From: JAUIIK01 sp963745675
Lineage (GTDB): Bacteria > Chloroflexota > Chloroflexia > Thermomicrobiales > CFX8
Assembly (NCBI GenBank): GCA_963745675.1
Contig: CAVUYM010000018.1
Location: 372,001 to 436,000, forward strand
DNA: 64,000 nt
Reading direction: 5' to 3'
Shown here: in pieces, positions 34,073 to 43,749 of the stretch
How positions within the stretch are numbered: position 1 is the stretch's first letter
Layout of the letters: every line of letters begins with the position of its first letter
Position numbers and translations under genes: made by a program
The notes under the pieces: model-generated
The model's input: the letters and a program-made list of their open reading frames with translations, nothing else
What the model was told of the DNA's origin: nothing
Databases searched by the model: none

Positions 34073-34942
34073 TTAGCCAAGTCTTTCCAGCATGAGGTCT
34101 GCTACTGCAGAGGGACGGTCTGCGACGGAGACGCCGGCGGCTTCGAGGGCGTGGATTTTGCTGGCGGCCGTTCCCGCGCCGCCGGAAATGATCGCTCCGG
34201 CATGCCCCATGCGTTTGCCCGGGGGGGCGGTGACACCGGCGATAAATGCCACAACGGGTTTTGTGACATTCGCGGTGATGTAGGCGGCAGCCTGTTCCTC
34301 GTCGGTGCCTCCGATTTCGCCGAGCAACACAATGCCTTCGGTCTCATCGTCCGCTTCGAACAGCTTGAGTACGTCGATGAATGAGGTGCCATTGATCGGA
34401 TCGCCACCGATGCCGACGGCGGTGGACTGGCCAAGGCCAGCCTCGGTGAGCGCCCAGACTACTTCGTAGGTGAGCGTGCCGGAGCGGGATACGAGTCCGA
34501 CCCGCCCCCTCTTGTGTATGTAGCCAGGCATAATGCCGACTTTTGCTTCGTCCGGCGTGATCAGACCCGGGCAATTCGGACCGATGAGGATGGTGCTGGT
34601 CGATTTGACATGAGCGCGCACCTTGATCATCTCGTTGACGGGAATGTTCTCGGTAATGCAGATGACGAGCGGGATGCCGGAGTCGCAAGCTTCAAGAATG
34701 GCGTCGGGGGCGAACCGGGCCGGCACGTAAATAATCGAGGTGTTTACGCTCGTTTCGCGGACAGCTTCTGAAACAGTGTCGAATACTGGCACGCCATGCA
34801 CCGATGCTCCGCCACGACCGGGCGTCACACCGGCAACGACATTCGTTCCATAGTCGATCATCTGCCCGGCATGAAACGTGCCCTCGCGCCCAGTGATCCC
34901 CTGGACAAGCAGGCGCGTGTTTGCGTCGACCAATATGCTCAT
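34073..34942 (-). CDS. sucD: Succinate-CoA ligase alpha subunit
   Basis: TCA-cycle enzyme subunit (289 aa). It carries the CoA-binding Rossmann domain (VQGITGREGTFHAGQMIDYGT, GVTPGRGG), ITENIPVNEM, the GPNCPGLI loop and the phosphohistidine segment GHAGAIISGGAGTA. With sucC it makes ATP (or GTP) from succinyl-CoA. It is downstream of sucC with a 26-base gap on the minus strand, the standard CD order. Confidence 0.96.
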   Translation of the reverse strand: MSILVDANTRLLVQGITGREGTFHAGQMIDYGTNVVAGVTPGRGGASVHGVPVFDTVSEAVRETSVNTSIIYVPARFAPDAILEACDSGIPLVICITENIPVNEMIKVRAHVKSTSTILIGPNCPGLITPDEAKVGIMPGYIHKRGRVGLVSRSGTLTYEVVWALTEAGLGQSTAVGIGGDPINGTSFIDVLKLFEADDETEGIVLLGEIGGTDEEQAAAYITANVTKPVVAFIAGVTAPPGKRMGHAGAIISGGAGTAASKIHALEAAGVSVADRPSAVADLMLERLG

Positions 34943-34968
34943 GCAAACCTTCGTTCTGTGGATAAAAC

Positions 34969-36111
34969 CTAACTGATCGCCGCGGCCACGGCAGCTCTTG
35001 CCGCTGCTGACATTGAGTCAACGGTATCGATGCCGGCATCGGCGAGTATTTTGCGGCCAGCTTCCTGGTTTGTACCGACGAGCCGGATGACCAACGGAAC
35101 CCTGACCTCAATGCGCTTCTGTGCCTCAACGATTCCTTCCGCCACAAGATCGGCCCGTGTAATACCGCCGAAGATGTTGAAGAGAATCGCCTGGACCGCG
35201 TCGTCAGCCAGCACAAGTTCCAGCGCCAGCGCAACTTGATCGGCGGTCGCGCCGCCTCCAACATCAAGAAAATTAGCCGGTTCGCCGCCAAAGAGTTTGA
35301 TCGCGTCCATCGTTGCCATCGCCAGGCCCGCGCCATTGACGACACATCCGATGTTTCCGTCCAGTTTGACGAATGATATGCCGTTCGCTTTCGCACGGAT
35401 TTCGGTCGCGTTCTCGCCTCCCATATCGCGAAGTTGTTCCAGATCTGGCCGATACGGAAGAATATTGTCATCGATTGTCATCTTCGAATCGAGCGCGAGC
35501 CAATGGTCTTCTGCGGTCAGCACAAGTGGATTAATTTCCGCCAGCGACGCGCCATTCTCAGTAAAGGTGTCGAAAAGTGATCTCACGACTCCGGCAAATC
35601 CGGACATCAGGGTTGGCTCAAGATTGAGACCAAAGGCAACTTCACGGATTTGATAGTCCAACAGGCCAAGTATGGGATCAGCCGTGACGCGGACGATTTT
35701 TTCCGGGCTGAGCCGTGCAACCTCTTCGATTTCGACGCCACCTTCGGCACTTGCCATGATCGTCAAACCGTGTGCCGAACGATCGAGAATGACACCCAGG
35801 TAGTACTCACGGGCGATGTCGACACCCGGTGCGATGAGGACTTTGCTAACAATGTGACCGTTGATGTCCATCCCCAGAATAGCTTCGGCTGCCGCTACAG
35901 CTTCGCTGGCGGACCTGGCGAGTTTGATCCCGCCGGCTTTACCTCTGCCACCCGTGTGAACCTGAGCTTTTACGGCCACAAGGCCTTGCGAACCTGCAAG
36001 CTCGGTATATGCGTCGCCGGCGGATTCAGGACGCGTTGCGACGATACCGGCATTCGTTGGAATGCCTCTCTGCGCCATAAGTTCGGCCGCTTGATATTCG
36101 TGAATATTCAT
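34969..36111 (-). CDS. sucC: Succinate-CoA ligase beta subunit
   Basis: ATP-grasp subunit (380 aa, usual length). N-terminus MNIHEYQAAELMAQRGIP, ATP-grasp residues in VVKAQVHTGGRGKAGGIKLA-like AVKAQVHTGGRGKAGGI, EINPLVLT for metal binding, and GCVVNGAGLAMATMD and NIFGGITRADLVA in the C-terminal ligase domain. GGAG precedes the ATG. First gene of the sucCD pair; divergent from the YtxH gene. Confidence 0.96.
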   Translation of the reverse strand: MNIHEYQAAELMAQRGIPTNAGIVATRPESAGDAYTELAGSQGLVAVKAQVHTGGRGKAGGIKLARSASEAVAAAEAILGMDINGHIVSKVLIAPGVDIAREYYLGVILDRSAHGLTIMASAEGGVEIEEVARLSPEKIVRVTADPILGLLDYQIREVAFGLNLEPTLMSGFAGVVRSLFDTFTENGASLAEINPLVLTAEDHWLALDSKMTIDDNILPYRPDLEQLRDMGGENATEIRAKANGISFVKLDGNIGCVVNGAGLAMATMDAIKLFGGEPANFLDVGGGATADQVALALELVLADDAVQAILFNIFGGITRADLVAEGIVEAQKRIEVRVPLVIRLVGTNQEAGRKILADAGIDTVDSMSAAARAAVAAAIS

Positions 36112-36273
36112 AGGATGCGCTGTGCTCCCTAGCTTCAGACCGGGCCCGGCGGCATCCTAACACATGGTTGGCGTTTACTCGTTCCTGCTACGATGAGAGT
36201 GAGGCATAAAAACCTCGACTCCGCATAACATTAGTGGAACGGTTTACCCCGGGGGACGAATAGGAGCACTACA

Positions 36274-36768
36274 TTGATTAGGCGTGAAGAGAGCCGACAC
36301 GACTTTGCTTTCATGGCTGGAGTCGTCATCGGAGCTGTGGCCGGAGCGTTGGCGACGTTGGCGCTGGCGCCGCGCACCGGAATGGAAACCAGAGATCGCT
36401 GGCGTTCGCGCGTGAACGAAATGCAGATGGAAGAATTCCGGGCAAAGGCGTCGAATTTGCGGGAAGTGGCTGCCACGCGTACCGACCAGCTGCGAGAAGC
36501 TGCTAGCTCCGCGGCAACGTCCGATGTTCTTCAGAACACACGTTCACGTGTCACCGATCTTGTCGATCGTTCGCCGCTCCCGGTGACGATTGGCGACAAG
36601 GTCACTGATGAATCTGACGATATAGGCGATTCGCTCATTGCTGCCGCTGAAGAAGGCCAACGAGCTGCAGAGAGCTACGTCGAGGAAGCAGACAGAGTAC
36701 TCGACGAGTCGGCGACTCGGGTGACTGAGGCTGTCGATGGTGATTCCGATGATGAACCGAGCACATAG
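36274..36768 (+). CDS. YtxH-domain protein
   Basis: A 164-residue protein with one N-terminal membrane segment ending in a YtxH-type turn (FMAGVVIGAVAGALATLALAP-RTG) and then a long, charged, probably helical region rich in Ala/Glu/Arg (residues 40-160), ending acidic. Such proteins are linked with envelope stress in Firmicutes; no activity is known. TTG start with AGGAG upstream. Followed at 57 bases by a second, much shorter protein of the same type. Confidence 0.72.
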   Translation: MIRREESRHDFAFMAGVVIGAVAGALATLALAPRTGMETRDRWRSRVNEMQMEEFRAKASNLREVAATRTDQLREAASSAATSDVLQNTRSRVTDLVDRSPLPVTIGDKVTDESDDIGDSLIAAAEEGQRAAESYVEEADRVLDESATRVTEAVDGDSDDEPST

Positions 36769-36825
36769 CCGCGCCAGATAGTGATGCGTCGACCCGTAAG
36801 ATCACGAAGACAAGGGAGCGCCTGA

Positions 36826-36975
36826 ATGATCGGCCGGCTTAGGACAGCTGTGAAGTTCTTCACCATAGGGGTGGCTCTCGGGATACTCTTTGCCCCCGAA
36901 GCAGGAGCGAAGATGCGTGAGCACCTTGTCACGAAAATACTCGCACTCATGCCGGGCGGTCGCAGCGAGGCATGA
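36826..36975 (+). CDS. Short YtxH-like membrane protein (49 aa)
   Basis: A 49-codon gene: FFTIGVALGILFAPEAGAKMR carries the membrane segment and the L-F-A-P-x-x-G-x-x-x-R turn of YtxH proteins, without the coiled region. ATG at 36826 has AAGGGAG upstream and the TGA overlaps the rhomboid ATG (ATGA), so expression is coupled to the protease gene. Confidence 0.7.
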   Translation: MIGRLRTAVKFFTIGVALGILFAPEAGAKMREHLVTKILALMPGGRSEA

Positions 36976-37712
36976 TAGGAAGTGGTCTACTTCCTATTGG
37001 GGATGACGATCGTGGAATACAGCGGCCGCATATCGTCGTGTCCGGGCTGATACTTGCCAACCTCGTCACCTTTGTCTATCAGATTTTGCGTTCGGAGTCG
37101 GAGCTGACCCGCTTCGTCTTTGCCTGGGGCGCGACGCCGTTCGAGATAACACATTTCAACGACCTACCGCCTTACATAGGGCCGCCGGTAATAGTTACTC
37201 TGATAACCTCGATGTTTATTCACGGCGGCTTTCTCCACATAGGCGCGAATATGCTCTTCCTCTGGATCTTCGGTGACAATATTGAGGATGCGATGGGGCA
37301 TTTGCGCTTCCTGGCGTTCTACTTGATTTGTGGCCTGGCCGGTGGAATGACCCAGATTCTCATTGATCGAAATTCTCTGATTCCAATCATTGGCGCAAGC
37401 GGTGCGATTTCAGGCGTCATGGGCGCATATTTGATCCTGTTCCCCAGAGGAATGGTGCGGGTGGCGACACTGCTCATCATCATCCCGCTCATTTTTCGGT
37501 TGCCTGCGATCATCGTCATTGGATTGTGGATTCTGTTGCAGGCGCTGAGTGGCTACACGGCGCTGAGCATGGATAGCGTTCAAGGTGGCACCGCATTTTT
37601 CGCTCATATCGGTGGCTTTATCGCAGGTGTCGTGCTGGTCTGGTTCTTCGTTGACCCAGCTGCCGTCCGCAGGCAGAATGCGGCACGGCGTGGTCGGAGC
37701 GCCGGTGTCTGA
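36972..37712 (+). CDS. Rhomboid-family intramembrane serine protease
   Basis: A 246-residue rhomboid with six to seven helices. L1 and helix 2 are FIHGGFLHIGANMLFLWIFGDNIEDAMG (conserved HxxxN), the nucleophile is in IGASGAISGVMGAYLIL (GxSG) and the general-base His is in FFAHIGGFIAGVVL, so the Ser-His dyad is complete. The start overlaps the small YtxH-like gene. Substrates are unknown; cleavage of its small membrane neighbour is conceivable but only inferred. Confidence 0.92.
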   Translation: MIGSGLLPIGDDDRGIQRPHIVVSGLILANLVTFVYQILRSESELTRFVFAWGATPFEITHFNDLPPYIGPPVIVTLITSMFIHGGFLHIGANMLFLWIFGDNIEDAMGHLRFLAFYLICGLAGGMTQILIDRNSLIPIIGASGAISGVMGAYLILFPRGMVRVATLLIIIPLIFRLPAIIVIGLWILLQALSGYTALSMDSVQGGTAFFAHIGGFIAGVVLVWFFVDPAAVRRQNAARRGRSAGV

Positions 37713-37777
37713 TTGACAGGGCTATCCTGGCCCAATCGTGGCAGGCATCCTTTTGGACGATAGGGAAGGAACGGAAT

Positions 37778-38893
37778 TTGCCTGAACATCGACCGCGGCC
37801 GAGGGCCGCCGGGTTACGTCTGGGCACGATGCCCACTGGTCTGAACAACGCCATTACCGATGTCGTAGGCGTCTCGGTCGGGCATGTGACAATCTCCACG
37901 GGAGGAGGCAGCCTGCAACCCGGTTCCGGTCCATTTCGGACCGGTGTGACGGTCGTTCGTCCGCATCCTGGCAACATCTTTCGGGAGAAAGTTCCAGCGG
38001 CGACCTTTGTCATGAACGGATTCGGGAAGAGCGTCGGATTTCCCCAGATTGACGAGCTGGGGGTTCTGGAGAGCCCTGTCGCGCTCACGGGCACGCTAAA
38101 TGTCGGGATCGTCGCCGACGGGCTGGTTCAAGCGGCAATCCAGGAGAATCCCGATGTTGGCATACGCACTGCATCATTCAACCCGGTTGTCGGCGAGTGC
38201 AATGATGGGCAGCTGAGTGACCTCCAGGGCCGACCGGTGCGCCAGCAGGATGTGCTTGATGCGCTAGATTCAGCGCACACCGGAACTGTCGAGGAAGGCG
38301 CGATAGGGGCCGGGACCGGAATGGTGCTCTATGGCTTCAAAGGCGGTATTGGTACTTCTTCGAGGCAGCTCCCGGATGAATTGGGTGGTTACTCCGTTGG
38401 AGTTCTTGTTCTGGGGAACTTCGGTCGCCGCGATCAGCTCGTCATTGCTGGAGTCCCCGTTGGTCGAAATCTTCGCGAATGGCAGCCTGCACCGGACGTA
38501 CCGGAATCAGGATCAATCATGGTGATCGTAGCAACGAACGCGCCAATGCTCGACCGACCGCTGCGCCGGCTTGCGAAAAGAGCTCCACTTGGATTGGCGC
38601 GTACCGGCTCCATTGCCGGGCACGGGAGCGGAGATTTCGTCATCGCTTTTTCCACTCAACCTCGCATTCCACATGAACCTCAGGGAAATCTCCTTCGCTT
38701 CGAGCAGATCGTCGAAAGCGGTGATCTTATCGACTCCCTCTTCCAGGCAGTTGTAGAGGCGACCGAAGAAGCGGTTGTCAGCGCACTCTTCGCTTCCCAG
38801 ACGGTTGAGGGTCGGGATGGAATGATCCGACATGGACTTCCAATTGACATAACACTGGACATGCTCGATCGAGCGGGTGTGCTCGAAGGGTAG
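37778..38893 (+). CDS. P1 family peptidase (DmpA/BapA-type L-aminopeptidase/D-esterase)
   Basis: Self-processing N-terminal nucleophile hydrolase (371 aa). Family blocks: NAITDVVGVSVGHVTI, ATFVMNGFGKSVGF, FNPVVGECNDGQLSD, GAIGAGTGMVLYGFKGGIGTSSR and NFGRRDQLVIAGVPVG. The autocleavage site giving the nucleophilic Ser is in PESGSIMVIVATNAPML. TTG start with AAGGAA upstream. Relatives release N-terminal amino acids from small peptides, D-amino-acid amides or beta-peptides. Confidence 0.9.
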   Translation: MPEHRPRPRAAGLRLGTMPTGLNNAITDVVGVSVGHVTISTGGGSLQPGSGPFRTGVTVVRPHPGNIFREKVPAATFVMNGFGKSVGFPQIDELGVLESPVALTGTLNVGIVADGLVQAAIQENPDVGIRTASFNPVVGECNDGQLSDLQGRPVRQQDVLDALDSAHTGTVEEGAIGAGTGMVLYGFKGGIGTSSRQLPDELGGYSVGVLVLGNFGRRDQLVIAGVPVGRNLREWQPAPDVPESGSIMVIVATNAPMLDRPLRRLAKRAPLGLARTGSIAGHGSGDFVIAFSTQPRIPHEPQGNLLRFEQIVESGDLIDSLFQAVVEATEEAVVSALFASQTVEGRDGMIRHGLPIDITLDMLDRAGVLEG

Positions 38894-38897
38894 AGGG

Positions 38898-39683
38898 TTA
38901 CCAGCCCCAGGGAATATTCCTTCTGGACGTGAGCGGAGGAAAGATGCCCTGGCGTGCTAGGTGACGGGCGCGCATCTGGAATGCCTGAACCTCGTTACGA
39001 GTCAGATGTCTGCCGAGGATGCGAGCCAACTCGGGATCGTTGGCCACCCGCCGAATATCTTCGCGCATACTGCCGGCGATAGGCTCCAACTGAAAATCCC
39101 AGATGACGGTTCGCAATTTTGGCTCGACATTGAACGTCAAGCCGTGATCGATACCCCAGATGCGACCATCAACTGCATCTCGCAAAGTGTGGCCGACTTT
39201 GCGGTCGGCGTTGTTGGTGATGATGTCAAAGAGCGCGATGCGCTGGAGTTCTTCACTGCATGTATCGCGAAAACTGAAGTAGTGATCTTCCTGGTCCGCT
39301 TCTACATATTGCTGCATCGAGCCGGTTCCGTGCGGACCGTCTCGAATTATCGTCGGCGGTATGAAGTGCCATCCAAGCCGTTGAGAGACGAGATATGAAG
39401 CGTATTCACGCCGGTAAAGACTATCGCTGGGGAAATCCCAGAGCGGGATCTCGCCCGCCACAGGCTTGTAGATGGCGAGGGCTTCCGGATGTTCTTCGAT
39501 GGGATCACTCAAGAGAACGGCGAAGGTGTAGTTTGAGCCCCAGGGGACTAGTTCACAGTCTTCTATCTTTGCCCGGCGCATAAATGCGGCGAATAATTCA
39601 AAGGCAGGCGGCGTTGGCGGAACGTCTAGCGGGAGTTCATTTGATGGGTTGGGCATGTTGCCAGAGATGCGCGGGTGCTCCAT
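38898..39683 (-). CDS. SCO1664-family protein (PI3/4-kinase-like fold)
   Basis: A 261-residue protein of the SCO1664 family, found mainly in Actinobacteria and Chloroflexota. The kinase-like lobes are visible: WGSNYTFAVLL and ALAIYKPVAGE (Lys of the ATP site), then IALFDIITNNADRKVGH (catalytic loop) and GIDHGLTFN (metal-binding loop). Members often sit with genes for coenzyme F420 or maturation of MSMEG_4193-type phosphoglycerate mutases, but no such neighbour is seen. Enzymatic role unproven. Confidence 0.85.
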   Translation of the reverse strand: MEHPRISGNMPNPSNELPLDVPPTPPAFELFAAFMRRAKIEDCELVPWGSNYTFAVLLSDPIEEHPEALAIYKPVAGEIPLWDFPSDSLYRREYASYLVSQRLGWHFIPPTIIRDGPHGTGSMQQYVEADQEDHYFSFRDTCSEELQRIALFDIITNNADRKVGHTLRDAVDGRIWGIDHGLTFNVEPKLRTVIWDFQLEPIAGSMREDIRRVANDPELARILGRHLTRNEVQAFQMRARHLARQGIFPPLTSRRNIPWGW

Positions 39684-39836
39684 AGTGCTCCAAAGGTGCT
39701 CACATCCGGGAGGAGAAAAAGACGAGCGAACGGGCGATGCGTGCTATCCGAATCGTTTCGCCGTCGATTCTACCAGTCCTGTCTGAAGAGATTGACAGTC
39801 CTGATTGCCGCTTCGGAAGAGGAGAACAGACCTCGT

Positions 39837-39847
39837 TTTGCTATACT
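39837..39847 (+). promoter_or_regulatory. Extended -10 promoter for tig
   Basis: TTTTGCTATACT contains TGC-TATACT (extended -10, TATACT at 39842-39847), about 45 bases before the GTG of the trigger factor gene. No consensus -35 is present at 17 bases. The 208-base gap between the divergent SCO1664 and tig genes otherwise shows no feature. Confidence 0.45.
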
Positions 39848-39891
39848 GGCTGGAGTTAATCGGCTTATAGATACCCTCGAGGTAAGCGTAC

Positions 39892-41530
39892 GTGAAGATC
39901 ACAGTTGACCGAATGCCCAAGAGTGTCGTCGCGATTGATATCGCGGCTGACCCAGATGAGTTTGCGATTGCGGTAAACAGCACGATGCGCGAACTCTCGC
40001 GGGATGCTGTTATTCCAGGATTCCGCAAAGGGAAAGCGCCGCGGCATATTATCGAGCGGATGATCGGCCGTGAGGCGATCGTTTCCGAGGCCGGACGCAA
40101 CATGATGGATGATCTTTACAAGCGAGCGCTTGATGAGGAAGATCTCCAGCCAATAAGTGAGCCGGTAGTAGACATCTATAACGATGAACCAATCGCGTTC
40201 AAAGTCGTTGTCGAGGTCTATCCCTCCGTTGCACTCGGAGATTATCAGAGCGTGCGAGTAGAGACTCGCGAAGTCGATATCGATGAAGAATTGGTAGAGA
40301 CGGAAATCGAAGCGCTTCTGAAGAATCACGCCGAGTGGATCGATGTTGAAGAGGACCGCCATCCCGGCGACGGCGATGAGGTCACGATTGACCTAGAGGT
40401 CTTTGAAGGCGACGAACATTTCCAGGATCCGGCGACCGATGCGATCTTCATCATCGGCGAGAGCAATCTCTTTGATTCGCTCGTCGAAGCGTTGAAGCTG
40501 ATGCTACCTGGATCTTCTTCGGAGCTTACACTCGCTTTCGAAGATGACGACGAATCCGTCCGCCCCAACATGCGCGGTAAGACGCTGCGCTATGCGCTGA
40601 CGCTGAAGAAGATTCGCCACCGCGATATGCCGGAATTAAACGATGAGTTTGCGGCTCAGGTGGGCGAGTTCGAGACCGTTGATGAATTGCGCGAAGCGGT
40701 CGCCGAGGATGTCTTGCGACGGAGCGCTCGCGAGCAGCGATCATCAGTCTTCAACGAAATAATCGAAGCAATCGTCGCGCTCTCCGAAGTACAGATCCCT
40801 GACACGATGATCGATTCGGAGCTCGAAGATCAAATAACGCAGTTGCGCACGCGGTTGGCCCAGCAGGGCATTGATTTTGAGGATTACCTCGACATCGAAT
40901 GGTCAGAGCGAGAGCGATCTTCGCGAGGAATTGAGCGAGAGTGCCGGCGAACGAGTGCGGAATACCCTCGTACTTCAAGAGGTTTCAAAAGCTGAAGGAC
41001 TTGAGGTCACACAGGAGGATCTCGACGCCGAGATCAACAAACTCATTGCCGGCCGGCCGAATCCCGAACAGATGAAGTCACTCTACGAATCGGAATATTT
41101 CCGCGGCATGCTCGAGAACGAGCTGCACGACCGTAAATTGATGGAGATGGTGATTGCCCTCGGTACAGAGGGTAAGGGAGCAATCTCCGGCCCTGGTGCC
41201 GACCTCCTCGCAGCGGACGAAGCTCCTCCAGAACCCGAAGATGAGATTGAAGCCAGCTTCGTAGAAGTCGTTGAGGATTCCGAGGTCGTGGTCGACGATG
41301 CTGCAGAATCAGAAATGGAATCCGAAGAGGCAGCAGTCGTGATCGAAGATGAGGATGAGGAATCCGAATCTGAAGATGCGGATACGGTAGTTGCCGTTGC
41401 CGAAGAAGTAGCTGCAGAATCGGCAGATGTCGACTCAGAGCCTGTTGCTGCAGTTGCGGAAGAGGATGAGGCCGAGGCACCTGAGGCTGAGCCAGCAGAC
41501 GAAGATACTGACGAAGAAGAATCGAAGTAG
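39892..41530 (+). CDS. tig: Trigger factor with acidic C-terminal extension, one frame break
   Basis: Ribosome-associated chaperone. The ribosome-binding signature is IPGFRKGKAPRHIIE, the PPIase-like domain spans roughly residues 160-245 (GDGDEVTIDLEVFEGDEHF), and the helical C-domain follows (QIPDTMIDSELEDQI). The frame changes near 40903; afterwards NGQSESDLREELSESAGERV continues the C-domain to about 41200. A tail of about 105 residues of Glu/Asp/Ala/Val/Ser with no basic residue except the final Lys ends at TAG 41528, which is not part of the family core. GTG start. Upstream of clpP-clpX, the common tig-clpPX order. Confidence 0.92.
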
Positions 41531-41606
41531 TTAAGAGTGAGGCCGAGAAGCCGGCCTAATAGACTGATAATGATGCAATTTCCAACGTATAGGGAGTAGT
41601 GAGATT

Positions 41607-42293
41607 ATGGAGTGGTATTCACGCGGACCCGATCCACGGAATCTCGTTCCAATGGTGGTCGAGAGCACGAACCGTGGCGAGCGGGCTTATGACATCTATT
41701 CGCGTCTGTTGCGGGATCGAATCATCATTCTCGGGACGCCGGTCGACGATCAGATTTCGAATCTGATCAGTGCTCAGCTATTGTTCCTCGACCACGACAA
41801 CCCGGAACAAGACATCATGATGTATATCGACTCACCGGGCGGAAGTGTCTACCACGGGCTTTTCATCTACGACACAATGCAGTCGATCACTGCCGAAGTT
41901 CGCACCTATGCGTGTGGCCTGACCGCCAGTATGGGCGCGGTTTTACTCGCAGCTGGTTCGCCGGGCAAGCGCTATGCGCTTCCGAATTCAAAGGTCCTGA
42001 TTCACCAGGGATCTTCAGGATTCCGTGGCGCGATTGCCGATATCGAAGTGCAGGCCGAGGAGACGATGAAGGTTGTCAATCGAATGATTGACATAATGGC
42101 TCTGCATACCGGTCAGCCGCGTGAGCGCGTCAAGCTGGATACCGAGCGAGACAAATATCTGACAGCTGAAGAGGCTGTTGAGTATGGCCTCGTCGATCAT
42201 GTTCTCGAATCACCGAAAATCGAAAAGTTGAAGGCTATGCGGGCTGCAGAGAAGAATGGCAAAGACGACTCGAATGGCGAATCGGACGAGTAG
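41607..42293 (+). CDS. clpP: ATP-dependent Clp protease proteolytic subunit
   Basis: Serine protease subunit (228 aa). The N-terminus and strand ILGTPVDDQISNLISAQLLFL, the IDSPGGSVYHGLFIYDTM loop, nucleophile Ser in CGLTASMGAVLLAAG and His in KVLIHQGSSGFRG are in order, and the Asp is in TERDKYLTAEEAVEYGLVD. The GQAAS box is GLTAS and the HQP box is HQG, both mild variants. ATG follows GGAG. The C-terminal tail of about 30 charged residues is longer than in E. coli. Confidence 0.95.
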   Translation: MEWYSRGPDPRNLVPMVVESTNRGERAYDIYSRLLRDRIIILGTPVDDQISNLISAQLLFLDHDNPEQDIMMYIDSPGGSVYHGLFIYDTMQSITAEVRTYACGLTASMGAVLLAAGSPGKRYALPNSKVLIHQGSSGFRGAIADIEVQAEETMKVVNRMIDIMALHTGQPRERVKLDTERDKYLTAEEAVEYGLVDHVLESPKIEKLKAMRAAEKNGKDDSNGESDE

Positions 42294-42332
42294 CGAACCA
42301 GAACGTCTGGGGCGGGAAGAAAAGGGCGGCGT

Positions 42333-43605
42333 ATGAGCAGCAGCACGCGCGGTGGCAGAGTTCATTATCGGTGTTCCTTTTGTGGCAAAGGCCAGGAGGA
42401 AGTTCGCCGCCTGATAGCCGGCCCTGGTTCTGTCTACATCTGCGATGAGTGCGTCCAGCTTTGCCGGGAAATTATCGAAGAAGAAGACCAGCCGGTTCAG
42501 GAGAACGATCCGGGAATCGGCAAGATGTTGCCGCCCAAAGAACTTTACGAGCGTTTGAATGAGTACGTCATCGGTCAGGATCGCGCCAAGAAGATCCTCT
42601 CCGTCGCCGTCTACAACCATTACAAGCGCGTTGCCGCCAAGCTCGAGAGCCCCGATGACGTTGAACTGCAGAAGTCCAATATTCTACTGGTTGGTCCAAC
42701 CGGTTGCGGGAAGACGCTGCTGGCTCAGACGATGGCAAGAATATCTGGACGTTCCCTTCTCAATCGCCGATGCAACTGCTCTGACAGAGGCTGGTTATGT
42801 CGGTGAGGATGTCGAAAATATCCTCTTGCGCCTGATCCAGAGTGCAGGCGATGTTGCCCGAGCCGAGCGAGGCATCATTTACATCGACGAAATCGACAAG
42901 ATATCCCGCAAGGCAGAGAATCCATCGATCACACGAGATGTGTCCGGCGAGGGCGTGCAGCAAGCTCTTCTGAAGATCATGGAAGGGACCGTTGCGAACG
43001 TGCCGCCACAGAGCGGCCGCAAGCATCCTCACCAGGAATACATTCAGATCGACACGACGAATATCCTCTTCATCGTCGGTGGCGCATTTGAGGGCATGGA
43101 AGCGATTGTTCGCCGTCGCCTTGGTCATGATGGTGCGATGGGCTTTGGCAACCAGCGCCTGGGCTCAACGAACGATACCGAAGTGCTGGCAGAAGTCAGC
43201 CACGACGATCTCCTCCAATATGGGTTGATTCCAGAATTCGTAGGTCGTCTACCGGTCGTCGTATCGATTGACCAGCTAACGCATGACGATTTCATGCGCA
43301 TACTGGTCGAACCAAAGAACGCTATCGTGCGTCAGTTTCAGCGCATGTTCCAATTCGATGGAGTTGAATTGGTCTTCACCCAGGACGCACGCGAGGCGAT
43401 CGCAAAGAATGCGCGGAACCGCAAAACCGGTGCCCGCGGTCTGCGTACGACGATCGAGGAAGTACTGCTCGAAGTCATGTACGAAATTCCATCGCTCGAT
43501 AATGTGCGTAAATGTGTCGTCAACGCCGACGTCATCAACAATGGCACAAGCCCGCTACTCATGACCGTTAACGATCGTCCGATCGAGTACAAGGTCAGCG
43601 CCTGA
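42333..43605 (+). CDS. clpX: ATP-dependent Clp protease ATP-binding subunit, one frame break
   Basis: Unfoldase partner of ClpP (about 423 aa). N-terminal zinc domain RCSFCGKGQEEVRRLIAG with CDECVQLC, Walker A LLVGPTGCGKTLLAQ, Walker B IIYIDEIDKI, sensor and pore loops (AGYVGEDVENILL) and C-terminal RKTGARGLRTTIE are all present. The frame is broken by one extra T near 42741 (MAR-I then LDVPFSIADATALTEAG), so the given sequence would truncate an essential-type chaperone. The simplest reading is a base error. Forty bases downstream of clpP. Confidence 0.95.
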
Positions 43606-43632
43606 GCTGAAGTTCTCAAAGAGACCGAGAGG

Positions 43633-43662
43633 AACGGGCCGGCAACGTACCGGCCCGTTTTT
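43633..43662 (+). terminator. Rho-independent terminator after clpX
   Basis: AACGGGCCGG (43633-43642) and CCGGCCCGTT (43650-43659) form a perfect 10-bp stem with a 7-base loop followed by a T-run (TTTTTC). It is 28 bases after the clpX stop and may also serve the convergent DinB gene, though the minus-strand side lacks as good a T-run. Confidence 0.92.
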
Positions 43663-43749
43663 CATACCGGTTTTTACGCAGCTTCGCTGCCCGGTGGGGA
43701 CGAGCCCATCTCTACGATTGCCTCAACAAACTGCTTATGCCAAGCTCAA

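Noticed and set aside
42725..42760. Programmed ribosomal frameshift in clpX
   Set aside because: No slippery heptamer or downstream structure is visible and a simple extra T restores the frame; the same kind of break occurs in many unrelated genes.
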